A model generated the notes under the pieces. That model worked only from the letters and a program-made list of their open reading frames with translations, did not search any database and was not told the origin of the DNA. A program made the position numbers and the translations under genes. A DNA stretch of 27,259 bases from a virus, in the IMG/VR virus record IMGVR_UViG_3300035670_001062, positions 1-27,259 of that record, one strand, 5' to 3'. How positions within the stretch are numbered: position 1 is the first letter of the stretch; the number at the start of each line of letters is the position of its first letter. Shown in pieces: positions 12,697-19,872 of this stretch.

Positions 12697-13062
12697 CTAG
12701 GTATCTGGCGAGAATCCGCCGGGGGCCGGCCCCTTGGCGATGCCGGCGTCGCGGGCCTTCTGGCGGGCCTTGGCCAGCTTCTTGACCTGCTCGAGGTCCA
12801 GCACCAGGGCTCGGTCGGTGAGCTTGCTGCTCCAGAGCGTGGGCTCGCCGCCGCCCTCGGGTGGCCGACACATCTGCCGGACCCGGCCCATGGTGCAGCC
12901 GAGGATCTCGGCCGCCTCACGGCAGGTGCAGAGCGTTCGCTGCGGTTCTCGTAGTGCCACGATCATGTCCCTGGCAATCCTACCGACGTAGCAACCAGAG
13001 TCAAACGTCGGCACTCCAGTCCTCCCAGGTCTAGTCCTGAGATTCGCCTTGGGGGCGTCCAT
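12697..13062 (-). CDS. MerR/excisionase-type helix-turn-helix regulator, 121 aa
   Basis: Residues about 43-100 hold CTCREAAEILGCTMGRVRQM, a winged helix-turn-helix of the MerR/Xis class, then a wing and VLDLEQVKKLAKARQKARD, the helix that closes such domains. The gene points away from the integrase and lies beside it, so it could be the excisionase, the lysogenic repressor or both. The ATG at 13062-13060 has no ribosome site, but a TATAGT box ends eight bases before it, which would give a message starting at or next to the ATG. An internal ATG at 12966-12964 would still include the whole domain, so the start is uncertain. Confidence 0.72.
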   Translation of the reverse strand: MDAPKANLRTRPGRTGVPTFDSGCYVGRIARDMIVALREPQRTLCTCREAAEILGCTMGRVRQMCRPPEGGGEPTLWSSKLTDRALVLDLEQVKKLAKARQKARDAGIAKGPAPGGFSPDT

Positions 13063-13095
13063 GCCCGTACACTATAGGGGATTCGACCAGGTCTA
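13025..13095. repeat. Direct repeat CCAGGTCTA beside the integrase
   Basis: CCAGGTCTA occurs at 13025-13033 and again at 13087-13095, and GATTCG accompanies both copies. The repeats flank the start of the regulator gene and lie upstream of int. They may be integrase arm sites or regulator sites. Confidence 0.4.
13071..13076 (-). promoter_or_regulatory. -10 box placed for a leaderless message
   Basis: TATAGT on the minus strand ends eight bases before the ATG of the regulator gene, so transcription would begin within about two bases of the start codon. No clear -35 box is visible. Confidence 0.5.
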
Positions 13096-13111
13096 ACGGA
13101 GGGCACGGGAC

Positions 13112-13140
13112 TGGACAGATGTTCAGCCGTAGCCTACGTT
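13112..13140 (+). promoter_or_regulatory. Integrase promoter-like sequence
   Basis: TGGACA (13112-13117), a 17-base spacer and TACGTT (13135-13140) lie upstream of int on the plus strand. A small palindrome, CGTAG-C-CTACG (13128-13138), overlaps the -10 box. Confidence 0.5.
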
Positions 13141-13150
13141 GGGCTGTCCA
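13112..13150. repeat. Inverted repeat TGGACAG...CTGTCCA around the int promoter
   Basis: TGGACAG (13112-13118) and CTGTCCA (13144-13150) are perfect inverted copies separated by 25 bases. The span covers the int promoter-like sequence, so it could be an operator or part of the phage attachment site. Confidence 0.45.
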
Positions 13151-13171
13151 CCCCCAAAAAGGATGCCAACG

Positions 13172-14092
13172 ATGTCAGCCTGCACTCTGCGAGATGTGCT
13201 CGAGAGATACGCCGTGCTCCAGAACCTCAGCGACCGCACGGTCACCCTCTACTCGCACACGCTGGACAGGTTCCGAGATTGCCTTGGTCATGAGCCGACC
13301 GTCGATGACCTCGACGATCTGGTCGTGGCCGGCTTCCTGCGATGGCGGGCCGTCACGCCACACAAGGGCCGGAAGCTCGTGTCGGCGGCCAGCGTCGCCA
13401 AGGACAAGTGCCAACTGGTGGCCATGGCCAACTTTGCGGCCAAGAAGCGGATGCGGAAAAGCAACGGCGAGCTCGTTGAGTTTCTGTCGCTGCCCCGTGG
13501 TCGCACGATCCGCCACGCGCCGCAGGCTTACACCTTGGACGAAGTGCGGCGGCTTATCCTCGAGGCACGCAAGCGTGACGGCCAGGTCGCCGGGTATCCG
13601 GCCGGCTGGTGGTGGTCCACGCTCATCCACACTGCGTGGGAAACGGCCGAGCGGATTGGGGCCCTCCTAGCCCTCAGGTGGGCCGATGTGGATCTTGAGG
13701 CACGGACAGTCCTTTTCCGTGCGGAAACCCGTAAGGGGCGATCCCACGACCTCCTGCGGCCCATTACGCCAGAACTGGCGGCGGTGTTGCGGCGAGAGGC
13801 CAGAAAGCCCCAGGATCTCGTCTGGCCCTGGGACCGGAAGCAGTACACATCGATCTGGGCCAGCCTGCGGCTGTTGGCCAAGCGGGCCGGTGTCCGTGGC
13901 ACCGGGTTTCACAAGCTCAGGAAGTCGTCGGCCTCCTACCTCGCGGCGGCCGGGGGCGACGCTACCGAGCACCTTGGCCACGCCAAACCGGAGGTGACCC
14001 GGCAGCACTACCTCGACCCGAGGATCACTGCGCCCAAGCGGGCCGTCGACTACCTGCCGCCGCTCGACCTGGGCGAGGAGCCGGCGGCGTGA
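13172..14092 (+). CDS. int: Tyrosine recombinase (phage integrase)
   Basis: I start at ATG 13172 because AAGGATG lies about eight bases upstream; the frame is open eleven codons further back. The 306-aa protein has an N-terminal SAM-like core-binding region (about 1-105) and a catalytic domain with the full tyrosine recombinase set: Arg161 in ETAERIGALL, Lys188 in ETRKGR, His247 and Arg250 in GFHKLRKSS, His270 in HLGHAK and the nucleophile Tyr280 in QHYLDPR. It would insert and remove the phage genome at an attachment site, probably the repeat-rich region just upstream. It is the only plus-strand gene in the window. Confidence 0.95.
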   Translation: MSACTLRDVLERYAVLQNLSDRTVTLYSHTLDRFRDCLGHEPTVDDLDDLVVAGFLRWRAVTPHKGRKLVSAASVAKDKCQLVAMANFAAKKRMRKSNGELVEFLSLPRGRTIRHAPQAYTLDEVRRLILEARKRDGQVAGYPAGWWWSTLIHTAWETAERIGALLALRWADVDLEARTVLFRAETRKGRSHDLLRPITPELAAVLRREARKPQDLVWPWDRKQYTSIWASLRLLAKRAGVRGTGFHKLRKSSASYLAAAGGDATEHLGHAKPEVTRQHYLDPRITAPKRAVDYLPPLDLGEEPAA

Positions 14093-14158
14093 GCCGAGCA
14101 AGCGGGGAGGCCACGGGGAAAGGACGAAAACCCGCAGCCTCAACCCGCCGCCCGGCTC
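14091..14158. terminator. Long imperfect hairpin between convergent genes
   Basis: Nested inverted segments pair in order: GAGCCG with CGGCTC, GCGGG with CCCGC, and AGGC with GCCT, around a loop of about 25 bases. It lies exactly between int (plus) and the converging minus-strand gene, and touches both stop codons. Such a structure could end both transcripts, but it lacks a T-run. Confidence 0.45.
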
Positions 14159-14357
14159 AATCTCGACCCTGCCAGTACGTGACCCGCTGCTCGGCCTTGG
14201 CCAACTCCACCAGCAGCCGGCGTCGCTCCTCGAGCAGCCGCATAACGTCGGCAGCCAGCGTCCCCGAGGTGCCGGTCCACGCGCCCTGGAACTTCCGTGC
14301 CCGGTGCTCCATGCGGGTTAGGTCGTCCTCGGTGAGTGCCGGCCGCAGGTCACTCAC
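14157..14357 (-). CDS. Hypothetical coiled-coil protein, 66 aa
   Basis: I prefer GTG 14357-14355, which has GAGGG five bases upstream and lies just before the stop of the Nmad1-like gene; an ATG four codons earlier (14369) has no ribosome site. The protein has a charged N-terminus and a strongly helical C-terminal half (VMRLLEERRRLLVELAKAE) that looks like a coiled coil. No family is recognised. Confidence 0.65.
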   Translation of the reverse strand: MSDLRPALTEDDLTRMEHRARKFQGAWTGTSGTLAADVMRLLEERRRLLVELAKAEQRVTYWQGRD

Positions 14358-14850
14358 GGTTGCCCTCATCGAAGAGGACGATAGCCAGCAGGCTATAGGC
14401 CGACAGGTCCAGTAGCGTGTCCCTCACGCCCTCGTGCACGAGCCGGCCCGTGCGGCAGTAGGTCCGCAACCGCTGCACCTTGTCGGCGATCCGCACCATG
14501 CAGCCTCGCCACGGCTCAATGTTCACGAAGTCGGCCCCGCTGCGGACGTTGGCCAGCGGGTCATCCTCGCTGCCGTAGTCGGCGCTCTTGGATTCGTGCA
14601 GCCGCTGCATCTCCTGGAGCAGGGCCACGAACGCCGTGCTGCTCGGGTGCTTGGCCGGCCGCATCGGCTTGCCCTCGCAGCACGACTCCCGCGAGAGCAG
14701 CTCGGCGGCGCACTGCTGGGCCGGCTCGCAGCCAGCCAACGGGCCGGGCTTGTAGCCCTGCATCTTCTCGTCGGCCGGATCGGTGGCGTCGAGCCGCTCC
14801 TTCACGGCGGCCCGCATCTTCTTGTTGGCTTCCTCCAGAGTCGCAGTCAT
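14350..14850 (-). CDS. Nucleotide modification-associated domain 1 protein (Nmad1/DUF1599-like)
   Basis: The 166-aa product has a variable N-terminus (about 1-70) with three Cys residues, then the family core: LHESKSADYGSEDDPLANV (84-102), the RIADKVQRL helix (120-128) and DTLLDLSAYSLLAIVL (144-159). This all-helical domain occurs in phages and is linked to nucleotide metabolism or DNA base modification. It may hydrolyse or bind a nucleotide. The start overlaps the metallophosphoesterase stop (ATGA). Confidence 0.8.
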   Translation of the reverse strand: MTATLEEANKKMRAAVKERLDATDPADEKMQGYKPGPLAGCEPAQQCAAELLSRESCCEGKPMRPAKHPSSTAFVALLQEMQRLHESKSADYGSEDDPLANVRSGADFVNIEPWRGCMVRIADKVQRLRTYCRTGRLVHEGVRDTLLDLSAYSLLAIVLFDEGNRE

Positions 14851-15923
14851 GCTGTCGCCTTTCTGAGATCACGGTCACAAAACAACGGGTACGCTCGCGT
14901 CACTTCCTGCCGACCGTGGTCGACGATGACCATGCCTTGGCAGGGCCGCTCGGGTGATGCGACACGTTCAGCGTAGGGGGAATGTCCAATCACGCTGCCG
15001 TTGGCGACGTAGCGAGCACCGCGCAGCCAGCCCCAGCAGTGGTAATGACCGAAGATGGTCAAGTCGGCTTTCCTTCCCGCGTCCCAGCGGGCGATGGCTT
15101 TACTAGCCGGCAGGGCCAAGCCGTAGACGCCGCCGGCGTAGCGGATGCTGTGGCCGTGCGTCGTCCGCACCAGGAACCCGTCGAGGTCCACGTAGCCGAG
15201 GTGGCCCTCGGCGATCTGCCACCGCACGTTGGCGTTGGTCTCCTCACGAGCGAGCGTGAAATACATCATCTGCTCCCACGAGTGCTCGAGCTCCGTGGCG
15301 ATGCGGTTCTTCTCGGTGCTGCGGCCGTGGTTGCCGGCGTTTGTGCAGACGATCACCTCGTCGGCGTGTGCGGCGATTGTGTCGATCATTCCCCGCAACC
15401 GCTCGGCGATCCACCGGGTGGCGTTCATCGGCGACAGCTGGGCCACCTCGACGCAGTCCGGGTGAATGTGGCCGGTTATGTGGTCACCTCCCAACCACAC
15501 CAGCACCCGCCGAATGTCGGCCTGGTTCCGCTCGTGCTCGAGGCAGGCCAGGAACCGCTCCTGGAGCTCGGCCATGCGGAGTTGGCACACGTCGAGCGAG
15601 TAGTCGTTTTCCCCGTTGACGGTCTCGGGCAGCACCCGCTCCTCGCAGTGGATGTCCGAGAGCATGAGGATGGCCGTAGCCGGATGCTTGGCGTGTTTCT
15701 TGGCCTTGACAGATTTGGTCAAGGGCTTGGGTGTTACGCCCTGCAACGCCGTGAAACGGTCGGCCCGCTCGCGCTCGGCGTCGATCTGAGCCAGGGCCGC
15801 CTTGTACTTGGTGCGAAGCCCGGCCACCTCGGCCCGCAGCCGGGCGAGCTCGGCGTCGGCCTGGAGCTGCTGCTGCTGGGCCACGTCGGCCAGCACCTCG
15901 TCCTTCAGCGTGCGCTTAGCCAT
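14847..15923 (-). CDS. Calcineurin-like metallophosphoesterase with N-terminal coiled coil
   Basis: I start at ATG 15923-15921, with AGGTAA upstream. The 358-aa protein opens with a coiled coil (residues 13-58, rich in Gln, Ala, Glu and Arg). The phosphoesterase motifs then follow in order: LMLSDIHCEE (D90, H92), WLGGDHITG (D147), NAGNHGR (195-201), TTHGHSIR (H256, H258) and FGHYH (291-295). These bind two metal ions and cut phosphate esters. Members in phages include nucleases, so a role in DNA processing beside RecT and RusA is possible; a protein or nucleotide phosphatase cannot be excluded. Confidence 0.88.
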   Translation of the reverse strand: MAKRTLKDEVLADVAQQQQLQADAELARLRAEVAGLRTKYKAALAQIDAERERADRFTALQGVTPKPLTKSVKAKKHAKHPATAILMLSDIHCEERVLPETVNGENDYSLDVCQLRMAELQERFLACLEHERNQADIRRVLVWLGGDHITGHIHPDCVEVAQLSPMNATRWIAERLRGMIDTIAAHADEVIVCTNAGNHGRSTEKNRIATELEHSWEQMMYFTLAREETNANVRWQIAEGHLGYVDLDGFLVRTTHGHSIRYAGGVYGLALPASKAIARWDAGRKADLTIFGHYHCWGWLRGARYVANGSVIGHSPYAERVASPERPCQGMVIVDHGRQEVTRAYPLFCDRDLRKATA

Positions 15924-16150
15924 TGCGTTACCTGCTTCTCGCCGGGGATGTGCCAGCCACGTTTCTCGCCGGCCGCCTGGATGGCACGGAAGAAGGCCCG
16001 CTTCTGATGCTTTGCCGGGTCGAAGCCGGCCCGCACCTCGAGCAGCTCGGCCTGGGCATTTGGCGGCAGCCGGTCGAACCACGACGACGGGCCAGGCTGC
16101 GACTTGGCGACGTGCTCGAGCACCTCGTCGAGCAGGCTATTCTTTGGCAC
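15905..16150 (-). CDS. Hypothetical protein, 81 aa, possible helix-turn-helix
   Basis: The GTG at 16150-16148 has AAGGAGGT upstream and overlaps the end of the metallopeptidase-like gene. The last 19 bases overlap the metallophosphoesterase start. The C-terminal part (RAFFRAIQAAGEKRGWHIP then EKQVTQWL) reads as a short helix-turn-helix-like module. It may be a regulatory or DNA-binding protein; the family is not known to me. Confidence 0.7.
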   Translation of the reverse strand: MPKNSLLDEVLEHVAKSQPGPSSWFDRLPPNAQAELLEVRAGFDPAKHQKRAFFRAIQAAGEKRGWHIPGEKQVTQWLSAR

Positions 16151-16427
16151 GGGGCACCTCCTTGTATCCGAGCATCGTGAGCACGCGCCGTTGCACTCTG
16201 GCCAACTCGGTGATGCTCTCCTCGCTGATGGCCGGCCCGAGAGCGGCGTGGGCAATCTCGTGCAGGATGGTTTCTAGCCGCTGCAAGCCCTTCAGCCGGT
16301 CGTCGATGAGGATTCTCGGGCTGGTGGCGTTGTCGAAGAACGTCCAGCCCATCGCGTCGCCCTTGAGCCGGGTGAACCGCAAGAGCCACCGCTTGCCGTC
16401 GATGGTGATGTGGTGATCTTCCGCCAC
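16137..16427 (-). CDS. Small HEIAH zinc metallopeptidase-like protein, 96 aa
   Basis: The start is GTG 16427-16425, with AAAGGG upstream. The protein begins with beta strands (RWLLRFTRLKG), then a helix containing LETILHEIAHAAL, in which His56, Glu57 and His60 form the HExxH zinc site; Glu69 or Glu70 could be the third ligand. It ends in a helix closing with MLGYKE. Similar short proteins with a HExxH core and a LGY end are frequent in aquatic phages. With under 100 residues it is near the lower limit for a working peptidase, so the activity is not certain. Confidence 0.78.
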   Translation of the reverse strand: MAEDHHITIDGKRWLLRFTRLKGDAMGWTFFDNATSPRILIDDRLKGLQRLETILHEIAHAALGPAISEESITELARVQRRVLTMLGYKEVPRAKE

Positions 16428-16459
16428 GACGAGCCCTTTCGCCCGTCAGTGTGGCGAGC

Positions 16460-16469
16460 GTGTCAACCG
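16460..16469 (-). repeat. Repeated gene-boundary element TTGACAC, copy B
   Basis: On the minus strand this reads CGGTTGACAC, and its TGA is the stop codon of the gene at 16463-17242. The 16 bases 16451-16466 are identical to 5477-5492. No -10 box is visible after it. Confidence 0.6.
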
Positions 16470-17242
16470 ATGCCGAACTTTCGGCCCAGCTCGTTCAGCT
16501 TCTCCTGACGCTTGGCGCAGCCGCACGGCTTGCCGATCACCTTGCTCACTCGCTCCTTGGTGATGCCGACCGCAGACAGGCCGGCGGCCACCATGTCGCC
16601 CAGGCCCGGCGCACTCTCGGCGTTTTCTTTCTCGCCGACGGCAGTGCCAAACTGATGCGGACGATCCTGCGAGCCGAGCATTTCAATCAACATCGCGAGC
16701 AAGGCGTTCTTCTGCTCCATCTCAGGAGCACCACGGCTCATTTTGTCGAGGTGCACGAAGTGCCGGCCGACTACCTTGGCGTTTGCCGCTAACGCAGGCT
16801 CGCACAACTCAGGCGGCAGCCACTCTGGGCATCCTCCATCTCGTACAAAACGCTGTGGGATCGGGATGATACTTGAGGAGTCACCAACCGTCCGGCCATC
16901 CTGCATGGCAATCGTGATGCTGGGCCACAAAACGCCTGGGTCTGATTCCATCATCGCCCACCTGTCTGTGTAGTCAGATGGAGACCACGGCGCAACAGGG
17001 ATTACATCTTCCTCAAGAAAAATGCGTGCGCCAGATTGTGGCAGGCACGACATCACGCAGTTCAGCGGCGCGCCGATATCCCAGTCTGGGATTTTGCTAC
17101 AGGCATCGCCGCACAAGGGAGATTCGTCTCGAACATGAAAAACGTGCGTCGTGTACGAGTCGCGCAAGTTAACTCGCAGCGCGTGGCACCACGCGGGCAG
17201 AACGTCGTGCCGAGTGTTTGTCGCTGTAAAAACACTAATCAT
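16463..17242 (-). CDS. Glycosyltransferase-like protein with Cys-rich C-terminal tail
   Basis: I start at ATG 17242-17240, in an ATGA overlap with the preceding gene; no ribosome site is needed if it is translationally coupled. The 259-aa protein begins MISVFTATNTRHDVLPAWC, the N-terminal strand-helix of GT-A-like enzymes, and has RIFLEEDVIPVAPW near residues 90-105, which may be the acidic metal site. The C-terminal 50 residues (GLGDMVAAGLSAVGI, then KPCGCAKRQEKLNELG) form a separate Cys-rich tail that I have seen at the ends of other phage proteins. Sugar transfer is likely but less certain than for the gene at 3576. Confidence 0.62.
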   Translation of the reverse strand: MISVFTATNTRHDVLPAWCHALRVNLRDSYTTHVFHVRDESPLCGDACSKIPDWDIGAPLNCVMSCLPQSGARIFLEEDVIPVAPWSPSDYTDRWAMMESDPGVLWPSITIAMQDGRTVGDSSSIIPIPQRFVRDGGCPEWLPPELCEPALAANAKVVGRHFVHLDKMSRGAPEMEQKNALLAMLIEMLGSQDRPHQFGTAVGEKENAESAPGLGDMVAAGLSAVGITKERVSKVIGKPCGCAKRQEKLNELGRKFGIG

Positions 17243-17655
17243 GAGATGGATGCCGATGCGTCTGCGCCGGCTCCTCCGAAAACTGTTGTCCACGTTACTG
17301 CACCGTCAGGCGGGCAGCCGTCGCTTTCAGCGTCGATGATGGCAGCCCAACTTCCAGACGTGTACGGAGCAATTCCACACATAATGACTGAAATAAACCA
17401 CTTCCCGTCGACCGCGGTTCGGCAACTTATGCTTGAAGAAACCCTAAGCCCTGGTATCTGCGTAAAAGTCCCACGGTCTGCAATCGTATACGTCAACGTG
17501 CCTGATGCACCGTTGTTGCTCCAGTTGACCGTGATGGTTTTATTGCACGTCTCGTCACAGACAAACTCCTCTTCCTCGCAGCAGCACTCCTGCTCCGTGC
17601 CGACCTTGTCGTCACGCATCACGACCTTGCCGTCTTGGAACGTTATGAGCGTCAT
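17239..17655 (-). CDS. Cys-rich minor structural protein, 138 aa
   Basis: The start is ATG 17655-17653. The N-terminus MTLITFQDGKVVMRDDKVGT is followed by an unusual cluster ECCCEEEEFVCDETC, and the rest is Ser/Thr-rich and strand-like (TITVNWSNNGASGTLTYTI). I recall similar short 'DGK-RDGKVG-CCC' proteins in tail regions of phages. It is probably a minor virion protein that binds metal or is cross-linked through the Cys cluster. The gene overlaps both neighbours by four bases. Confidence 0.72.
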   Translation of the reverse strand: MTLITFQDGKVVMRDDKVGTEQECCCEEEEFVCDETCNKTITVNWSNNGASGTLTYTIADRGTFTQIPGLRVSSSISCRTAVDGKWFISVIMCGIAPYTSGSWAAIIDAESDGCPPDGAVTWTTVFGGAGADASASIS

Positions 17656-18077
17656 GCCGTCGCCGTGGCGCAAGTGGTGATGCTGTACCACTGAGCGATA
17701 GCACTTGATGTGCTGTGCCCAAACAGCTGAATGTCACCGCTCGAGTAGCCGGGCTGCTTCGTCATGTCGAACCCAATGAGCGACCAGCCCGCCGAGCCTT
17801 TCTTGGCGACCCACCCGTCACCTGGGCCCACGCCAAGGATGACGTTGGTGGCCGTGGCCGTGACGTTGGTGGCCGGGTCAAAGGTGATCGTCGCCGTCTG
17901 GGAGTACGTCCAGGTCGCCGTCCACGAGCAGAAGCGGATGCCAGCGCCGCTTGGTGCATTTTGCAACCGCGGAAAAAACTCAACGCCTTTCCCGTTGCGG
18001 TCGCCAGCCTCCACTTGCCGCACGACCTTGGCGATTCGCGTGGCAGCGCCGGACGTAAACGCGACTTTGTCTGCCAC
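17652..18077 (-). CDS. Hypothetical tail-region protein, 141 aa
   Basis: The start is GTG 18077-18075, with GAGGAG upstream. The protein is rich in Ala, Thr and Ser and strand-like, with a central VTATATNVILGVGPGDGW and a terminal Ala/Thr tail. It has no Cys cluster or membrane segment. Its place in the row of short genes after the tape measure suggests a minor virion protein. I cannot name the family. Confidence 0.7.
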   Translation of the reverse strand: MADKVAFTSGAATRIAKVVRQVEAGDRNGKGVEFFPRLQNAPSGAGIRFCSWTATWTYSQTATITFDPATNVTATATNVILGVGPGDGWVAKKGSAGWSLIGFDMTKQPGYSSGDIQLFGHSTSSAIAQWYSITTCATATA

Positions 18078-18080
18078 GCT

Positions 18081-18449
18081 TTACTCCTCGATGACAGCAA
18101 ACAACAGGCGGTAACCGTCGTCGGCCGCCTTGGCGGCGTAGTCGCCTGACGCAAGCCGCATCGTGGCAATTTCGCCTGGACGCAGTTTGACCATGTCGTG
18201 CATCGTAGTGCCATCGAGTCGGCCAAATGTAATCGTGCATGTGCTTTGCGTTGTGGTGACAAGCGAACGCAGGAATGCATATCCCAAAGAAGACATGGTC
18301 GCCGTCGACAGCTGCGAGGTAGCTGTACCCAGAGAAGGCACCTGCACGTCATAGCCGGTGACAGATACGTCTGCCGTCTGCGTGGCGGCAAAGGTTTCTG
18401 ACAGCTTGCCCTTGGACAAAGACAGGTTCACGTTGACCGACAAAGACAT
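18081..18449 (-). CDS. Hypothetical tail-region protein, 122 aa
   Basis: AAGGAG precedes the ATG. The product is rich in Ser, Thr and Val with alternating strands (MSLSVNVNLSLSKGKLSET), a central hydrophobic helix (YAFLRSLVTTT) and a C-terminal mixed domain. It is probably a short beta-rich virion component, next to the 141-aa protein and separated from it by three bases. Confidence 0.7.
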   Translation of the reverse strand: MSLSVNVNLSLSKGKLSETFAATQTADVSVTGYDVQVPSLGTATSQLSTATMSSLGYAFLRSLVTTTQSTCTITFGRLDGTTMHDMVKLRPGEIATMRLASGDYAAKAADDGYRLLFAVIEE

Positions 18450-18467
18450 AACAAACTCCTTAAAACG

Positions 18468-18995
18468 TCAGGGCGTGGTCGGGTTGCCAAATCCAAGCGA
18501 ACTGCTGCCGCCAGAACCGCCTCCACCACACGGGTCAGGAACAGGCGACGGCGGGTTAACAAACGGTGGCGGCAGACACGGGGCCGGCGGCGGTGATGGC
18601 GGGGTTACGCCTCGATCAGAGTCGCCCGCCGGGCCATCCGGCTCCGGCGGATCTGTACCGCCACAACTTGAGCATGGCAGCGAGCCGGAAAAAGCGACGG
18701 AGCCTTCTATGACTTCCGTAATGAAAACAGCATCCACGACATCAAAATTGATGGCATACCTGCCATCAAGCCAAGAGCATGTGCCGCAGTTTGCAACAAC
18801 TCGCAGATTTTTTTCCGAAATGTTGCCAGAGTAGTTAGCGGTCCCCTCGGAGTAACTGTTAGGAAGTCCAGAAAATAAAGGCTGTCCTTGAGGGCCGAGT
18901 ATGCGCAACCGCGCTCTCGCCATTTCGTTTGGGTGACGACCTGGCGAAGACGCCGTGTGCGTGAATGCGCCGCTGATAACGCTAATGCTGCTCAT
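18468..18995 (-). CDS. Structural protein with Pro/Gly-rich C-terminal tail, 175 aa
   Basis: The ATG overlaps the preceding stop (TGATG). The first 110 residues are a strand-rich domain. The last 65 residues change abruptly to Pro, Gly, Ser and Asp with CxxC near SLPCSSCGG and a repeated PP(S/F/P)P pattern, ending in GGGGSGGSSS. The tail is likely disordered and exposed. A minor virion or adhesion role fits its place, but the family is not recognised. Confidence 0.72.
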   Translation of the reverse strand: MSSISVISGAFTHTASSPGRHPNEMARARLRILGPQGQPLFSGLPNSYSEGTANYSGNISEKNLRVVANCGTCSWLDGRYAINFDVVDAVFITEVIEGSVAFSGSLPCSSCGGTDPPEPDGPAGDSDRGVTPPSPPPAPCLPPPFVNPPSPVPDPCGGGGSGGSSSLGFGNPTTP

Positions 18996-19870
18996 CAGAA
19001 GCTGGGCTCGCCAAAATAGGTTGAGAACTCAGCTGCGCGATGCACCCGCCGAGACAGCAGTCTCGGAGGTTGACCTGGCGGAAGCATCGCCCCATTTTGC
19101 GCTAGAGCTACCGGGTTGGCGGCAGGCAGTCGTTGCTGGTTTCCGTCTTCGTCGACAAACAGAACCCATGCCCGCTTTTTCTCGCCGTTTTCAAGGTAGT
19201 TCCAGCCAACGTCCGGCAGAATCAAAGGCCATCCGGAAGCGCGATACACAAGCTCAGTCGTGATCTGGTAGTAACGCACCTCTGCTTCGTTTACGACTTC
19301 TGTGGTCTGCTGGCCACCGATGCCGGCGCATTTCCATGTAAACGGTTGACCGCCGAGGTACTGACTCCTGTTGACGGTGTTTGTTACAAACGCAGCCAAT
19401 GCCAAAGGAAACGTCGGGCGATTGCCGGTGATGGTCGCCCTAACTTCCGATTCTTCGGTCGTCAGATTTTCAAAGAACTCGCCGGCAGCATTGACAAGCG
19501 GCTGAACTGCGTCCCCGGGCTCGTAGTACGCTACCGCTGGAACCGAAGCGCCACCAACCGAGAAGGACCACACGTCTGGGCGCAGCAGCGGGTTGGGCTC
19601 AAAGCTTTGCGACAGGGACTCGTATTTGTAGGTGACTTCTGCGTGATACGGGCTGCCGGCGTTTTCTGATACAGATGCATCAGTCATCGTCAGCAAGCCA
19701 AACTCGGGATGTGCCGAGCCGTGGCCAATGCCGATGGCGTTGATGACTTGTTGTGTGGGCGTGGCCGTGTTGTCTAGCGTCACCACAAACTTGCGTTCAG
19801 CACTAGGGCTTTCCCCAATGCGATGTTGATATGAACGCGAGGCGATTTCGCGAAAGCTGACGACAGCCAC
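18995..19870 (-). CDS. Tail-region structural protein after tape measure, 291 aa
   Basis: The start is GTG 19870-19868, with GGGAG upstream. The 291-aa protein is strand-rich, with many Val, Thr and Tyr residues, and no membrane segment. Its place directly after the tape measure gene is where distal tail or tail-tip proteins are usually found in siphoviruses, and its size is in the range of Dit proteins, but I see no family signature. The base composition is less GC-rich than the neighbouring core genes. Confidence 0.68.
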   Translation of the reverse strand: MAVVSFREIASRSYQHRIGESPSAERKFVVTLDNTATPTQQVINAIGIGHGSAHPEFGLLTMTDASVSENAGSPYHAEVTYKYESLSQSFEPNPLLRPDVWSFSVGGASVPAVAYYEPGDAVQPLVNAAGEFFENLTTEESEVRATITGNRPTFPLALAAFVTNTVNRSQYLGGQPFTWKCAGIGGQQTTEVVNEAEVRYYQITTELVYRASGWPLILPDVGWNYLENGEKKRAWVLFVDEDGNQQRLPAANPVALAQNGAMLPPGQPPRLLSRRVHRAAEFSTYFGEPSF

Positions 19871-19872
19871 GA

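Noticed and set aside
13077-13095. tRNA gene fragment
   Set aside because: GGTCGAATCCCC on the minus strand resembles a T-loop, but no acceptor stem or anticodon arm is found. I keep it only as a hint for an attachment site.
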